Origin: Mesorhizobium sp. AR02
GTDB lineage: Bacteria > Pseudomonadota > Alphaproteobacteria > Rhizobiales > Rhizobiaceae
Direction of reading: 5' to 3'
Length of the DNA stretch: 64,000 nt
Assembly: GCF_024746835.1 (NCBI RefSeq)
Contig: NZ_CP080531.1
Coordinates: 5,290,001-5,354,000 of the forward strand
Positions 50,956 to 59,800 of the stretch are shown here, in pieces. The position numbers and the translations under genes are program-made. Position 1 is the stretch's first letter; each line of letters starts with the position of its first letter. The notes beneath the pieces are model-generated. The model made no database searches. It was not told the origin of the DNA and worked only from the letters and a program-made list of their open reading frames with translations.

Positions 50956-52204
50956 CCCGTCTTCCCTGCCGGTCCGCCGGCTCGCGCCCTGGGCCGCAGC
51001 GCTTGCCGTCACGGTTCTTCTGGCGGCCTGTTCGCAGGAGGGGAGCAAAGCTCCCGCCGGCATGGGCGGCGTCGGCAAGCCGGAGGTCGGCGTCGTCACG
51101 CTGCATCCGCAATCGGTGGCGATCACGGCCGAACTGCCGGGACGCACGTCAGCCTCGCTCACCGCCGATGTGCGCCCGCAGGTCAACGGCATCATCCAGG
51201 CACGGCTGTTCAAGGAGGGCAGCGAGGTGGTGGTCGGGCAGCCGCTCTACCTCATCGATCCGGCGAGCTACCAGGCAGCCTATGACAGCGCGCAGGCAGC
51301 CCAGCAGAAGGCCGAAGCGGCGGTGCCGACGGCGCAGGCCAAGTTCGACCGCTATGCCGGCTTGTTGAAGCAGAACGTTGTTTCCAAACAGGATTATGAC
51401 GATGCCGCGGCAACATTGGCCCAGGCCAATGCGGATGTGGCATCCGCCAAGGCCAGTGTCGAAACCGCGCGCATCAATCTCGACTACACCAAGATCACCG
51501 CGCCGATCGCCGGCCGCATCGACAAATCATCGCTGACGCCGGGCGCCCTGGTCACCGCCAATCAGGACACCTTGCTCACCACCATCCGTTCGCTCGATCC
51601 GATCAATGTCGACGTCACGCAGTCGAGCACCAATTTGCTCAATCTGCGCCAGGCCATCAATGAGGGCCGGCTGAAGTTCAGCGGCCCCAATGTCAGCGTC
51701 AAGCTGAAGCTCGAGAACGGCACCATCTACACGCAGACCGGCAAGTTGGAATTCGCCGGCGCCAATGTCGACCAGACGACAGGCACCTTTGCGCTGCGGG
51801 CCGAATTCCCCAATCCCGACCGCCTGCTTCTGCCGGGCATGTATGTGCGGGCGCTGGTCGAGGAGGGCGTCGCCCAGAACAGTTTCCTGGTGCCGCAACG
51901 CGCCGTCACCCGCAACACCAAGGGCGAGGCAACCGCCATGGTCATCAACGCGCAAGGGAAAGTCGAGACGCGTGTGCTGGCCGTCCGCAACAGCGTCGGC
52001 AACAACTGGCTGGTGGATTCAGGCGTCGGCGATGGCGACCGCGTCATCGTCGAGGGCCTGCAACTGGTGCGCCCCGGCGGCGACGCGACGGGTGTCGAAG
52101 TGACGATCGACGAGACGACCGGCGAGGTGAAGGACCGGGCGCAGACCTCTTCGGCCGCACCTTCCACCTCCAAGATGGCCAGCAATCAGTCGACCGGGAA
52201 CTGA
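50939..52204 (+). CDS. RND efflux periplasmic adaptor lipoprotein (second, AcrA/MexA-like)
   Basis: The 421-residue protein has a lipoprotein signal with lipobox in [10 protein letters not shown], so it is anchored through an acylated Cys. Lipoyl halves ([20 protein letters not shown] and [20 protein letters not shown]) flank a coiled-coil hairpin (about 100-165). Typical AcrA-like [16 protein letters not shown] is visible. The ATG lies 17 bp inside the preceding pump gene. It pairs with the following AcrB-like pump. Confidence 0.94.
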   Translation: MSIQSSPSSLPVRRLAPWAAALAVTVLLAACSQEGSKAPAGMGGVGKPEVGVVTLHPQSVAITAELPGRTSASLTADVRPQVNGIIQARLFKEGSEVVVGQPLYLIDPASYQAAYDSAQAAQQKAEAAVPTAQAKFDRYAGLLKQNVVSKQDYDDAAATLAQANADVASAKASVETARINLDYTKITAPIAGRIDKSSLTPGALVTANQDTLLTTIRSLDPINVDVTQSSTNLLNLRQAINEGRLKFSGPNVSVKLKLENGTIYTQTGKLEFAGANVDQTTGTFALRAEFPNPDRLLLPGMYVRALVEEGVAQNSFLVPQRAVTRNTKGEATAMVINAQGKVETRVLAVRNSVGNNWLVDSGVGDGDRVIVEGLQLVRPGGDATGVEVTIDETTGEVKDRAQTSSAAPSTSKMASNQSTGN

Positions 52205-52208
52205 GGCG

Positions 52209-55200
52209 ATGTCAGCATTCTTCATCAACCGGCCGATCTTCGCCTGGGTGATCGCCATCGTGATCATGCTGGGCGGCCTGCTCGCGCTGACCACGCTGCC
52301 GATCTCGCAATATCCGCAGATCGCGCCGACCACGGTCAACATCAGCGCCAACTATCCGGGTGCTGATGCGTCGACCGTCGAGAACTCGGTGACCAAGGTC
52401 ATCGAGCAAGGCATGACCGGAATCGACAATCTCGACTACATGACGGCGACCTCGACTTCGACCGGGGCGGCCACGATTACGCTGACCTTCACCAGTGCGG
52501 CCGATCCCGACACCGCCCAGGTGCAGACACAGAACAAGCTGCAGCTGGTGCAGTCGCAGCTGCCGCAGGTGGTGCAGAGCAACGGCATCACCGTCTCCAA
52601 ATCCTCGACCGGCTTCCTGATGGTCATCGGCTTCGTCTCCAGCGACGGCAAGATGAACTCGACCGATCTCGCCGACTATGTCAACGCCACCATCAACGAC
52701 ACGCTGAAGCGCGTTGCGGGTGTCGGCTCGACGCAACTGTTCGGCTCCAGCTATGCCATGCGCATCTGGCTGGATCCCGACAAGCTCGCCAAATATACGC
52801 TGATGCCGAGCGACGTGGCTTCGGCGATCCAGGCGCAGAACACGCAGGTCTCGGCCGGCCAGCTCGGCGGCATGCCGCAACGCAAGGGCCAGCAGCTCAA
52901 CGCCACGGTGACGGCCAAGAGCCGGCTGCAGACCGCCGAACAGTTCCGCAACATCATCCTGAAGAGCCAGACCGACGGCTCGCTGGTCCGTCTCAACGAC
53001 GTCGCCACCGTCGAGCTCGGCGCCCAGAGCTATACGACGGCCGCCAGATACAATGGCCAGCCGGCGGCCGGCGTCGCCGTCAACCTGGCGACCGGCGCCA
53101 ACGCCATCAGCACGGCGGAAGCGGTGCGCACGACGATCAACCGGCTGAGCCCGACCTTCCCGCAAGGCGTCGAGGTCGTCTACCCCTACGACACCTCGCC
53201 CTTCGTGCGGCTGTCGATCGAAGAGGTGGTCAAGACGCTGGCCGAAGCGATCGTGCTGGTGTTCCTGGTGATGTTCATCTTCCTGCAGAATCTGCGGGCG
53301 ACGATCATCCCCACGATCGCCGTGCCGGTGGTGCTGCTCGGCACGTTCGGCGTGCTGTCGCTGTTCGGTTATTCGGTCAACACGCTGACCATGTTTGCCA
53401 TGGTGCTGGCCATCGGCCTTCTGGTCGACGACGCCATCGTCGTCGTCGAGAATGTCGAGCGCGTCATGCAGGAGGAAGATCTGTCGCCTAAGGAGGCGAC
53501 GCGAAAATCGATGAACGAGATCACCGGCGCGCTGGTCGGCATCGCCACCGTGCTGTCGGCGGTGTTCGTGCCGATGGCCTTCTTCGGCGGCTCGACCGGC
53601 ATCATCTACCGGCAGTTTTCGGTGACCATCGTCTCGGCGATGGTGCTGTCCGTTCTGGTGGCGCTTGTGCTGACGCCCGCCCTTTGCGCCACCATCCTGC
53701 GGCGGCCCAAGGACCATGCCACGCAGACCGGTCCGTTCGGCTGGTTCAACCGCGTCTTCGACCGCGGCACATCAGCCTATCGCGACGGCTCGCACGGCAT
53801 CATCAACCGGTCCTGGCGCTTCCTCGCTGTCTTCCTCGCCATCGTCATCGCCATGGGCTGGATGTTTGCCCGGCTGCCGAGTTCGTTCTTGCCGGAAGAG
53901 GACCAGGGCATCCTGATCACCAGCGTGTCGCTGCCGGTCGGCGCGACGCAGGACCGCACCGAGCGCGTGCTGGCTGAGGTGACCGACCACTATCTCAAGG
54001 AGGAAAAGGACGCTGTCCAGGGCGTCTTCACCGCTTCCGGCTTCGGCTTCGGCGGCGCCGGGCAGAATGTCGGTATCGCTTTCGTGCCGATGAAGGATTT
54101 CAGCCAGCGCAAATCGCCGGCTTTGGCGGCGCAAGCGGTTGCCGGCCGCGCCATGGGCGCCTTCCGTAAGATCAGGGATGCGCAGGTCTTCGCGCTTGCG
54201 CCGCCCGCCATCCAGGGTTTTGGCAACACCAATGGCTTCGACTTCTACCTGCAGGACGTCAACGGCGCCGGCCATGATGCGCTGATCCAGACGCGCAACC
54301 AGCTTCTGGGTCTTGCCGCGCAGAGCAAGGTGCTCGCCAACACCCGCCCCAACGGCCAGGAGGACCAGCCGCAATTCTCGATCGACATCGACCAGGAGAA
54401 AGCCAGCGCGCTCGGCGTCAGCCTCGCCGACATCAACAACACGCTGTCGAGCGCCTGGGGCAGCGACTACGTCAACGATTTCATCGATCGCGGGCGGGTG
54501 AAGCCGGTCTATATGCAGTCGGACGCGAACTTCCGCATGCAGCCGGAGGATCTGGACAAATGGCAGGTGCGCAATGCCAGCGGCGCCATGGTGCCGTTCT
54601 CGGCCTTCGCCTCCAGCCACTGGACATTCGGTTCGCCGCGTCTCGAACGCTACAATGGTTCGGCGGCGGTCGAGATCCAGGGCGCGGCGGCCGCGGGGGT
54701 GAGCTCGGGTGCCGCCATGGACGAGATCGACAGGCTGGTGGCGCAGCTGCCCGCCGGATATTCGCATGAATGGACCGGGCTGTCGCACCAGGAACGGCTT
54801 TCCGGCAACCAGGCGCTGTCGCTCTATGCGATTTCGGCGCTGGTCGTGTTCCTGTGCCTGGCGGCACTTTATGAGAGCTGGTCGATCCCGTTCGCGGTCA
54901 TGCTGTCGGTGCCGATCGGCATTTTCGGCGCGCTCGCCGCGGCGACGCTCTTCGGCCAGACCAACGACGTCTATTTCAAGGTCGGCCTGCTGACGACGAT
55001 CGGCCTCGCCGCCAAGAACGCCATCCTCATCGTCGAGTTCGCCATCGAGCGGCAGGCCGCCGGCATGGGGCTGGTCGAGGCGACGCTGGAAGCGGCGCGA
55101 CAACGATTGCGGCCAATCCTGATGACGTCGCTGGCCTTCATCCTCGGCGTCACGCCGCTGGCGATCGCCAGCGGCGCCGGTTCAGGCGCGCAGAACTCGG

Positions 55201-55376
55201 TCGGCATCGGCGTGATGGGCGGTATGATCGCGGCGACGGTGATCGGTGTTTTCCTGGTGCCGCTATTGTTCGTAACGGTGCGGCGCATCTTCAAGGGCAG
55301 GGCGGCCAAACAGGATTCTGGGCCAGATCTCGGGCAAGACACGGACGAAAAGCCGGCGACAGCCAACCAGCAATAA
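52209..55376 (+). CDS. RND-type multidrug efflux pump, AcrB/MexB-like
   Basis: The 1055-residue inner-membrane trimeric antiporter has TM1 [20 protein letters not shown], the proton-relay pair in [16 protein letters not shown], the pore-region [15 protein letters not shown] typical of AcrB/MexB, and the second-half [16 protein letters not shown]. It begins 4 bp after the adaptor stop, and the OMF gene follows after 11 bp. It captures drugs from the periplasm and drives them through the outer-membrane factor. Confidence 0.97.
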   Translation: MSAFFINRPIFAWVIAIVIMLGGLLALTTLPISQYPQIAPTTVNISANYPGADASTVENSVTKVIEQGMTGIDNLDYMTATSTSTGAATITLTFTSAADPDTAQVQTQNKLQLVQSQLPQVVQSNGITVSKSSTGFLMVIGFVSSDGKMNSTDLADYVNATINDTLKRVAGVGSTQLFGSSYAMRIWLDPDKLAKYTLMPSDVASAIQAQNTQVSAGQLGGMPQRKGQQLNATVTAKSRLQTAEQFRNIILKSQTDGSLVRLNDVATVELGAQSYTTAARYNGQPAAGVAVNLATGANAISTAEAVRTTINRLSPTFPQGVEVVYPYDTSPFVRLSIEEVVKTLAEAIVLVFLVMFIFLQNLRATIIPTIAVPVVLLGTFGVLSLFGYSVNTLTMFAMVLAIGLLVDDAIVVVENVERVMQEEDLSPKEATRKSMNEITGALVGIATVLSAVFVPMAFFGGSTGIIYRQFSVTIVSAMVLSVLVALVLTPALCATILRRPKDHATQTGPFGWFNRVFDRGTSAYRDGSHGIINRSWRFLAVFLAIVIAMGWMFARLPSSFLPEEDQGILITSVSLPVGATQDRTERVLAEVTDHYLKEEKDAVQGVFTASGFGFGGAGQNVGIAFVPMKDFSQRKSPALAAQAVAGRAMGAFRKIRDAQVFALAPPAIQGFGNTNGFDFYLQDVNGAGHDALIQTRNQLLGLAAQSKVLANTRPNGQEDQPQFSIDIDQEKASALGVSLADINNTLSSAWGSDYVNDFIDRGRVKPVYMQSDANFRMQPEDLDKWQVRNASGAMVPFSAFASSHWTFGSPRLERYNGSAAVEIQGAAAAGVSSGAAMDEIDRLVAQLPAGYSHEWTGLSHQERLSGNQALSLYAISALVVFLCLAALYESWSIPFAVMLSVPIGIFGALAAATLFGQTNDVYFKVGLLTTIGLAAKNAILIVEFAIERQAAGMGLVEATLEAARQRLRPILMTSLAFILGVTPLAIASGAGSGAQNSVGIGVMGGMIAATVIGVFLVPLLFVTVRRIFKGRAAKQDSGPDLGQDTDEKPATANQQ

Positions 55377-55387
55377 GGAAACTTCCC

Positions 55388-56881
55388 ATGACAGGTTTGG
55401 AACGTGGCCCAGTGGCCGCGGGGCGGCTCATTGTGCCCATGATTACGGCTGTTTTGCTCAGCGGATGCGTTGTCGGCCCGGACTATCGGACACCCATCCT
55501 GCCGATGCCGGCAAACTGGAGCGGTGAGAAGCCGACGAAATCCGTCCAGCCGGCGCAACTGTCGCAATGGTGGCAGCGCCTGCGCGATCCGCAGCTCAAC
55601 ACGCTTGTCGAGGAGGCGGTCGCCGGCAATCTCGACGTCGCCACCGCAAAAGCCAAGATCCGCGAGGCACGCGCCAGCTATCGCCAGAGCGCAGGCACGT
55701 TGCTGCCATCCGTGGACGGCTCCGGCTCGGTGACGCGCAACAAGTCGGCCGAGACCACATCTGGCACCAATTCCATCTACGCAGAATACCAGTCCGGCTT
55801 CGACGCCAGCTGGGAGCTCGACCTGTTCGGCTCCAACCGCAGGGGCGTCGAGGCGGCACGCTACGGCGTGGATGCGGCGCAAGAGGAATTGCGCTCGACG
55901 CTGCTGACCCTGGTCGGCGATGTCGCGTCCTATTACACCCAGGCGCGCGGCTATCAGGCCCGCATCGCGCTTGCCCGGCGTTCGGCCGTGTCGCAGCGGC
56001 AGACCGCCGAACTCACCCGCACCATGGCGCTGGCAGGATCGGCGACGGCCGCCGACGTCGCCAAGGCGATGGGACAGGCGGCCAGCACCGAGGCCGCGGT
56101 GCCGACGCTGGAGGCGAGCTATGCCGAGGCGGTGCATCGTCTGTCGGTGCTCACCGGCCGGCCGCCGGCAGCACTCAGCGAACAGATGAAGCGCAGCAAG
56201 CCGATCCCGTCACCGCGCCTGCCGATGCCGACCGGGATACCCGCCGACATCCTTTTGTCGCGCCCAGATGTGCGCATGGCCGAGCGGCAGTATGCGCAAT
56301 ACACCGCCAAGGTCGGCCAGGCCGAGGCGGCGCGCTATCCCTCGGTCAGCCTGACGGGAAACATCAGCACGGCAGCGCTCAATCTCGGCGATCTCGGCAA
56401 GAATTCGTCGATCGGCTGGTCTTTCGGGCCGTCGCTCAGCGTGCCGCTGTTCAATGCGGGCCAGTTGCAGGCGGCCGCCGATGTCGCCCGGGCGCAGCGC
56501 GACCAGTATTTCATCGCCTACCGCGCCTCGGTGCTGACCGCGCTCGAGGATGTCGAGAATGCGCTGGTGCTGATGGCGCAGGAACGCATCCGGATCAGCA
56601 AGCTTGCCGCATCGGCGAAATCCTATGGCGAGGCGGCAAATCTCGAAGGCACGCTCTACAAGGCCGGCGAAACCAGCCTGCTCGATGTGCTCGACGCCCA
56701 GCGCTCGCTCTATTCGGCCGAGGATTCACTGCTGCAGAGCCGCGTCCTTTTGGCGACCAACTACATCGCCCTCAACAAGGCGCTCGGTGGCGGCTGGGAC
56801 GGCGCGGTCGACAGCTCAAAGCCCGAGATCGTCGACGTCAAGACCGGACCACGGCTGGCGGCGACGATGACGGCACAGTGA
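55388..56881 (+). CDS. Outer-membrane efflux lipoprotein, NodT/OprM family
   Basis: The 497-residue TolC-like channel has a lipobox in VLLSGCVVGPDYRTP, then the NodT-family start (PANWSGE, LSQWWQRLRDPQLNTLVEEA). Two internal OEP repeats follow, with RPDVRMAERQYAQYTAKVGQ and AGETSLLDVLDAQRSLYSAE as typical signatures. It is the last gene of the efflux operon and provides the shared exit duct for one or both pumps. Full length. Confidence 0.95.
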   Translation: MTGLERGPVAAGRLIVPMITAVLLSGCVVGPDYRTPILPMPANWSGEKPTKSVQPAQLSQWWQRLRDPQLNTLVEEAVAGNLDVATAKAKIREARASYRQSAGTLLPSVDGSGSVTRNKSAETTSGTNSIYAEYQSGFDASWELDLFGSNRRGVEAARYGVDAAQEELRSTLLTLVGDVASYYTQARGYQARIALARRSAVSQRQTAELTRTMALAGSATAADVAKAMGQAASTEAAVPTLEASYAEAVHRLSVLTGRPPAALSEQMKRSKPIPSPRLPMPTGIPADILLSRPDVRMAERQYAQYTAKVGQAEAARYPSVSLTGNISTAALNLGDLGKNSSIGWSFGPSLSVPLFNAGQLQAAADVARAQRDQYFIAYRASVLTALEDVENALVLMAQERIRISKLAASAKSYGEAANLEGTLYKAGETSLLDVLDAQRSLYSAEDSLLQSRVLLATNYIALNKALGGGWDGAVDSSKPEIVDVKTGPRLAATMTAQ

Positions 56882-56939
56882 ACAAGATGTGTAAGCAAAA
56901 CCGGTGGCCGTCCGTTTATAATCTCGTGGAGGCAATGCG

Positions 56940-57626
56940 ATGTCCCGTACCTACGATCTTGCATCCGATGTGATCCGGCGTGTCTATGAAAAGCGCATAG
57001 ACGCGCCGGCGATCCTCGATACCGCCGCCGAATTTCCCAACGCGGCGAAATTCACCAATGCCTGGCGCGACATCCGCGACGAAGCGCTTGGCGTCCATCT
57101 GGGCAAGATTCCCCGCTTCCACGACATCATGCCGGAGCAGGCCGATATCTCGGCCAATGACGGGCTTGACTGGCGCATGTTCGTGCTCAAGGCCTATGAC
57201 ATGGCGGTGCCGGAGAACCTCGCGCGGATGCCGGTTCTCAGCCGATTGCTCGCCGAATGCCCGGAAGTCAAATCGGCGGCGGTTTCGTTCCTCGCGCCGC
57301 GCAAGCACATCCCCAGCCATCGCGGACCGTTCCGCGGCATCATGCGGTTTCACCTTGGCCTGGTCATCCCGCGACAGGCCGATGGCCGCCCGGCAACCAT
57401 CATGATGATCAACCATCAGGAGAAACGGATCACCGACGGCGAAGGCATGCTGTGGGACGATACCTACCCGCACGAGGTGATGAACAACGCCGATGAAGCC
57501 CGGATCGCCTTGCTGCTGGATGTCTGGCGGCCGGGAATGCCCTGGGACATGGAAATGCTCTCCCGGCTGATCGTGCGCGGCGTGCAGGCGGGGATGCGCC
57601 GCAGGGGCGTGTCGTTCGGCGGCTGA
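56940..57626 (+). CDS. Aspartyl/asparaginyl beta-hydroxylase family (LpxO-like) dioxygenase
   Basis: The 228-residue 2-oxoglutarate/Fe(II) oxygenase has the first iron-ligand and 2OG-binding region in HIPSHRGPFRGIMRFHLGL and the second His in WDDTYPHEVMNN, with DARIALLLDV-like strand EARIALLLDVWRPGMP. Bacterial members include LpxO, which hydroxylates lipid A acyl chains, and peptide hydroxylases; the choice is open. GGAGG lies upstream of the ATG, and TATAAT at 56917-56922 may be its -10 box. It lies 58 bp after the efflux operon. Confidence 0.85.
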   Translation: MSRTYDLASDVIRRVYEKRIDAPAILDTAAEFPNAAKFTNAWRDIRDEALGVHLGKIPRFHDIMPEQADISANDGLDWRMFVLKAYDMAVPENLARMPVLSRLLAECPEVKSAAVSFLAPRKHIPSHRGPFRGIMRFHLGLVIPRQADGRPATIMMINHQEKRITDGEGMLWDDTYPHEVMNNADEARIALLLDVWRPGMPWDMEMLSRLIVRGVQAGMRRRGVSFGG

Positions 57627-57777
57627 CCCGGCGGCGGGCGGCGGCGCGCCCGCACTGTCTTGACCCTATCAAGCCGTCTCCGCTGCCTCACGACAGGCGG
57701 GCCGGTTCGGCCTATCCCCATGCCGCCGCGTTTGCACATTCCGCAAGGGAGTGGCGGCAGGGAAGGGTGAAACAGAA

Positions 57778-58659
57778 GTGACATCGATGCCGGTTGCCAG
57801 TCGCGAAGCGGCGCCTTTGCCCGTCGCGGCGCTGATGGGGGCCATGGTGTCGATCCAGGTCGGCGCCACCTTCGCCAAGACCCTGTTCCCGCAGATCGGC
57901 GCGCAAGGCACGACGACGCTGCGGCTGGTCGTCGGCGCATTGATGCTGATCGCGGTGCTGCGGCCCTGGCAGATGCGGCCGACGCGCGCCACCTTGCCAT
58001 GGCTAGTCGCCTATGGCGTGACGCTCGCCGCGCTCAACCTTTTGTTCTACGCAGCCCTTGTCAGGATCCCGCTCGGCGTCGCCGTGGCGCTGGAGTTTTC
58101 CGGGCCGCTGCTGGTGGCGACGCTGGCCTCGCGACGCGCCAGCGACTTTGCTTGGATCGCGCTGGCGGTGGCCGGCATCATCCTGCTGTCGCCCTTCATC
58201 CATTCGCTGCGGCCGCTCGATCCGATCGGGGTGATGCTGGCGCTGGCGGCCGGCGGCTTCTGGGCGCTTTACATCGTGCTCGCGCAGAAGGCGGGCGCGG
58301 AGCTCGGCACCCGCACCACCGCCTACGGCATGGCGATCGCCGCCGTGCTGGCGCTGCCCTTCGGCGTGGCGCAGGCGGGAACGGGGCTGCTCGCACCGTC
58401 GATCCTGGTCAGCGCGCTGCTCGTCGGCCTGTTTTCGAGCGCGCTGCCGTTCTTCCTGGAGATGGTGGCGCTGACCCGCATGCCGGCCCGCATCTACGGC
58501 ACGCTGACCTGCCTGGAGCCGGGGCTCGGCGCGCTGGCCGGCTTCCTGTTCCTGCACGAGAGCTTGACCCCGCCGCAACTGGCCGGCATCGCCGCCGTCA
58601 TTGTCGCGGCCGCCGGCACCGCGCTGACCTCGAAGCCGCCGGTGCCGTCGCCGGAGTAG
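57778..58659 (+). CDS. EamA/DMT-family exporter (RhtA-like)
   Basis: The protein of about 293 residues has ten predicted helices in two EamA halves (GATFAKTLFPQIGAQGTTTL ... and YIVLAQKAGAELGTRTTAYG ...). The overall layout and FSSALPFFLEMVALTRMPAR are typical of RhtA-like amino-acid/metabolite exporters. The GTG at 57778 has GGAAGGG 10 bp upstream. GTG at 57751 and ATG at 57787 are alternatives. The last 44 bp region, including the stop, is duplicated at 59701. Confidence 0.9.
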   Translation: MTSMPVASREAAPLPVAALMGAMVSIQVGATFAKTLFPQIGAQGTTTLRLVVGALMLIAVLRPWQMRPTRATLPWLVAYGVTLAALNLLFYAALVRIPLGVAVALEFSGPLLVATLASRRASDFAWIALAVAGIILLSPFIHSLRPLDPIGVMLALAAGGFWALYIVLAQKAGAELGTRTTAYGMAIAAVLALPFGVAQAGTGLLAPSILVSALLVGLFSSALPFFLEMVALTRMPARIYGTLTCLEPGLGALAGFLFLHESLTPPQLAGIAAVIVAAAGTALTSKPPVPSPE

Positions 58660-58661
58660 GG
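58618..58661 (+). repeat. 44-bp direct repeat, left copy (3' end of exporter gene)
   Basis: The sequence from accgcgctgacctcgaagcc to gccggagtaggg spans the last codons and stop of the EamA gene. It is identical to 59701-59744. Confidence 0.9.
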
Positions 58662-58759
58662 TGGCGGATCTGCCGGCGCGCCGTGGCGTGAGCCGAAACA
58701 AGCGCTCAATCGGTGGCGAAGCGATTGAGCGTCGATCGATCCGGCGGACCCAGGTTCAG

Positions 58760-58996
58760 CTAATTGGTGCAGGCCTTGGTTGGGTCAGGCTTCCATTCGG
58801 CGGCTTCGAGCGGCTTTCCCTCCATGCACATGGTCATTTTGCCGCTGATGGTGCCAGTCACGGTTCCATATGTATCGATGGCCGGCTTCGGGCTGGCAGA
58901 GGTAATGTCGTACGTCTTGTTGCCGTCCTGCAGAATGATGCAACCGGCTTCGGTGCCTGCTCTTGCGCAACCACGCACGCGCCAGTGCGTATGCAA
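58760..58996 (-). pseudogene. Probable truncated exported protein (signal peptide missing)
   Basis: The 78-codon frame has a TTG or GTG start only. The core reads VRGCARAGTEAGCIILQDGN, KTYDITSA, GTVTGTISGKMTMCMEGKPL and ends DPTKACTN, with five or more Cys as in small periplasmic proteins of rhizobia that normally carry a signal peptide. Upstream sequence offers no signal peptide in frame, so the 5' end seems lost. Confidence 0.45.
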
Positions 58997-59142
58997 GGTC
59001 GGCGCTTCACGCCGCTACCCCGCATACCGGCCTCTCCTAATCGGCAGTTCGCTGACTCTCTTGCGGAGGGCGAGCGTTCATTAAATTCTTTGGCTGCCGT
59101 TTAACGCATCCACGATCAATGTTTGCTATCAGTCGCGACGTT

Positions 59143-59466
59143 ATGAAGGCCCCGGTTGGCGTGCGAAAATCTCTTTTCGTGTTGGTGGCGCTCTGCGGTG
59201 CCTGCTTTCCCGCGTTCGGCGACCAATCAAAAGCCGATAGCAAATGGCCGTCTTTTGTCTTTTACGGAACCGGTCAAAATCAGAGAATTGATTCTTCTCT
59301 TTATTTTAGAGAGCAAGAGGGCAAAATCCCTTCTGAACCGATGAGCGGCAATAGTTCAGGCAACGGTGCAATTGGTTCAGGAGTTGCACGGCCTAGTCCT
59401 GTAAGCGGCGATACCCACGCAACCGCCAAATTTGTGAAACCATATTTCTCGAACGGTCGGCGCTGA
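59143..59466 (+). CDS. Small exported hypothetical protein
   Basis: From the ATG at 59143 the protein has 107 residues with a signal peptide (VRKSLFVLVALCGACFPAFG) and a polar, Ser/Gly-rich mature part (GNSSGNGAIGSGVARPSPVS). An ATG at 59119 would add eight residues. Neither start has a clear ribosome-binding site. Composition is AT-richer than the neighbours. Function unknown. Confidence 0.5.
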   Translation: MKAPVGVRKSLFVLVALCGACFPAFGDQSKADSKWPSFVFYGTGQNQRIDSSLYFREQEGKIPSEPMSGNSSGNGAIGSGVARPSPVSGDTHATAKFVKPYFSNGRR

Positions 59467-59800
59467 TCGGCTCCAATTTTTAAGTCAATTGGTCGGGACG
59501 TTGCTCTTGCATCGAGGATCTCGGCATCGTTTTCGCTGCGGCTTTCATCGTCGCGCCGGTAGAGGCGCCGCGGCGCGCTAGCACGCCTTCATTGGCGAGA
59601 TCGGCGAGGTCGGGCGCCACCGCCCCTTACGGATATTTCCGAGTATTTTCGGAATTCTCCCTCTCCGAACGGCAATGAAATTGTCGCCGAGCGCACAAGA
59701 ACCGCGCTGACCTCGAAGCCGCCGGTGCCGTCGCCGGAGTAGGGCGGACGCCAGGACCGCACGGCGACGTCAATTTGGCAGTGATCGGCAGCGTCTGTCG
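59467..59800. other. Intergenic with duplicated exporter 3' end
   Basis: This is 334 bp. It contains the right copy of the 44-bp repeat (59701-59744). Otherwise I see no gene. The stretch before the repeat is unlike its surroundings and may be debris. Confidence 0.5.
59701..59744 (+). repeat. 44-bp direct repeat, right copy
   Basis: Exact copy of the end of the EamA exporter gene, 1083 bp downstream of the original and not attached to any open reading frame. Confidence 0.9.

Noticed and set aside
53772..55103. A 443-codon minus-strand frame opposite the AcrB-like pump
   Set aside because: It is an antisense shadow of a well-supported coding gene and has no domain or ribosome-binding site.
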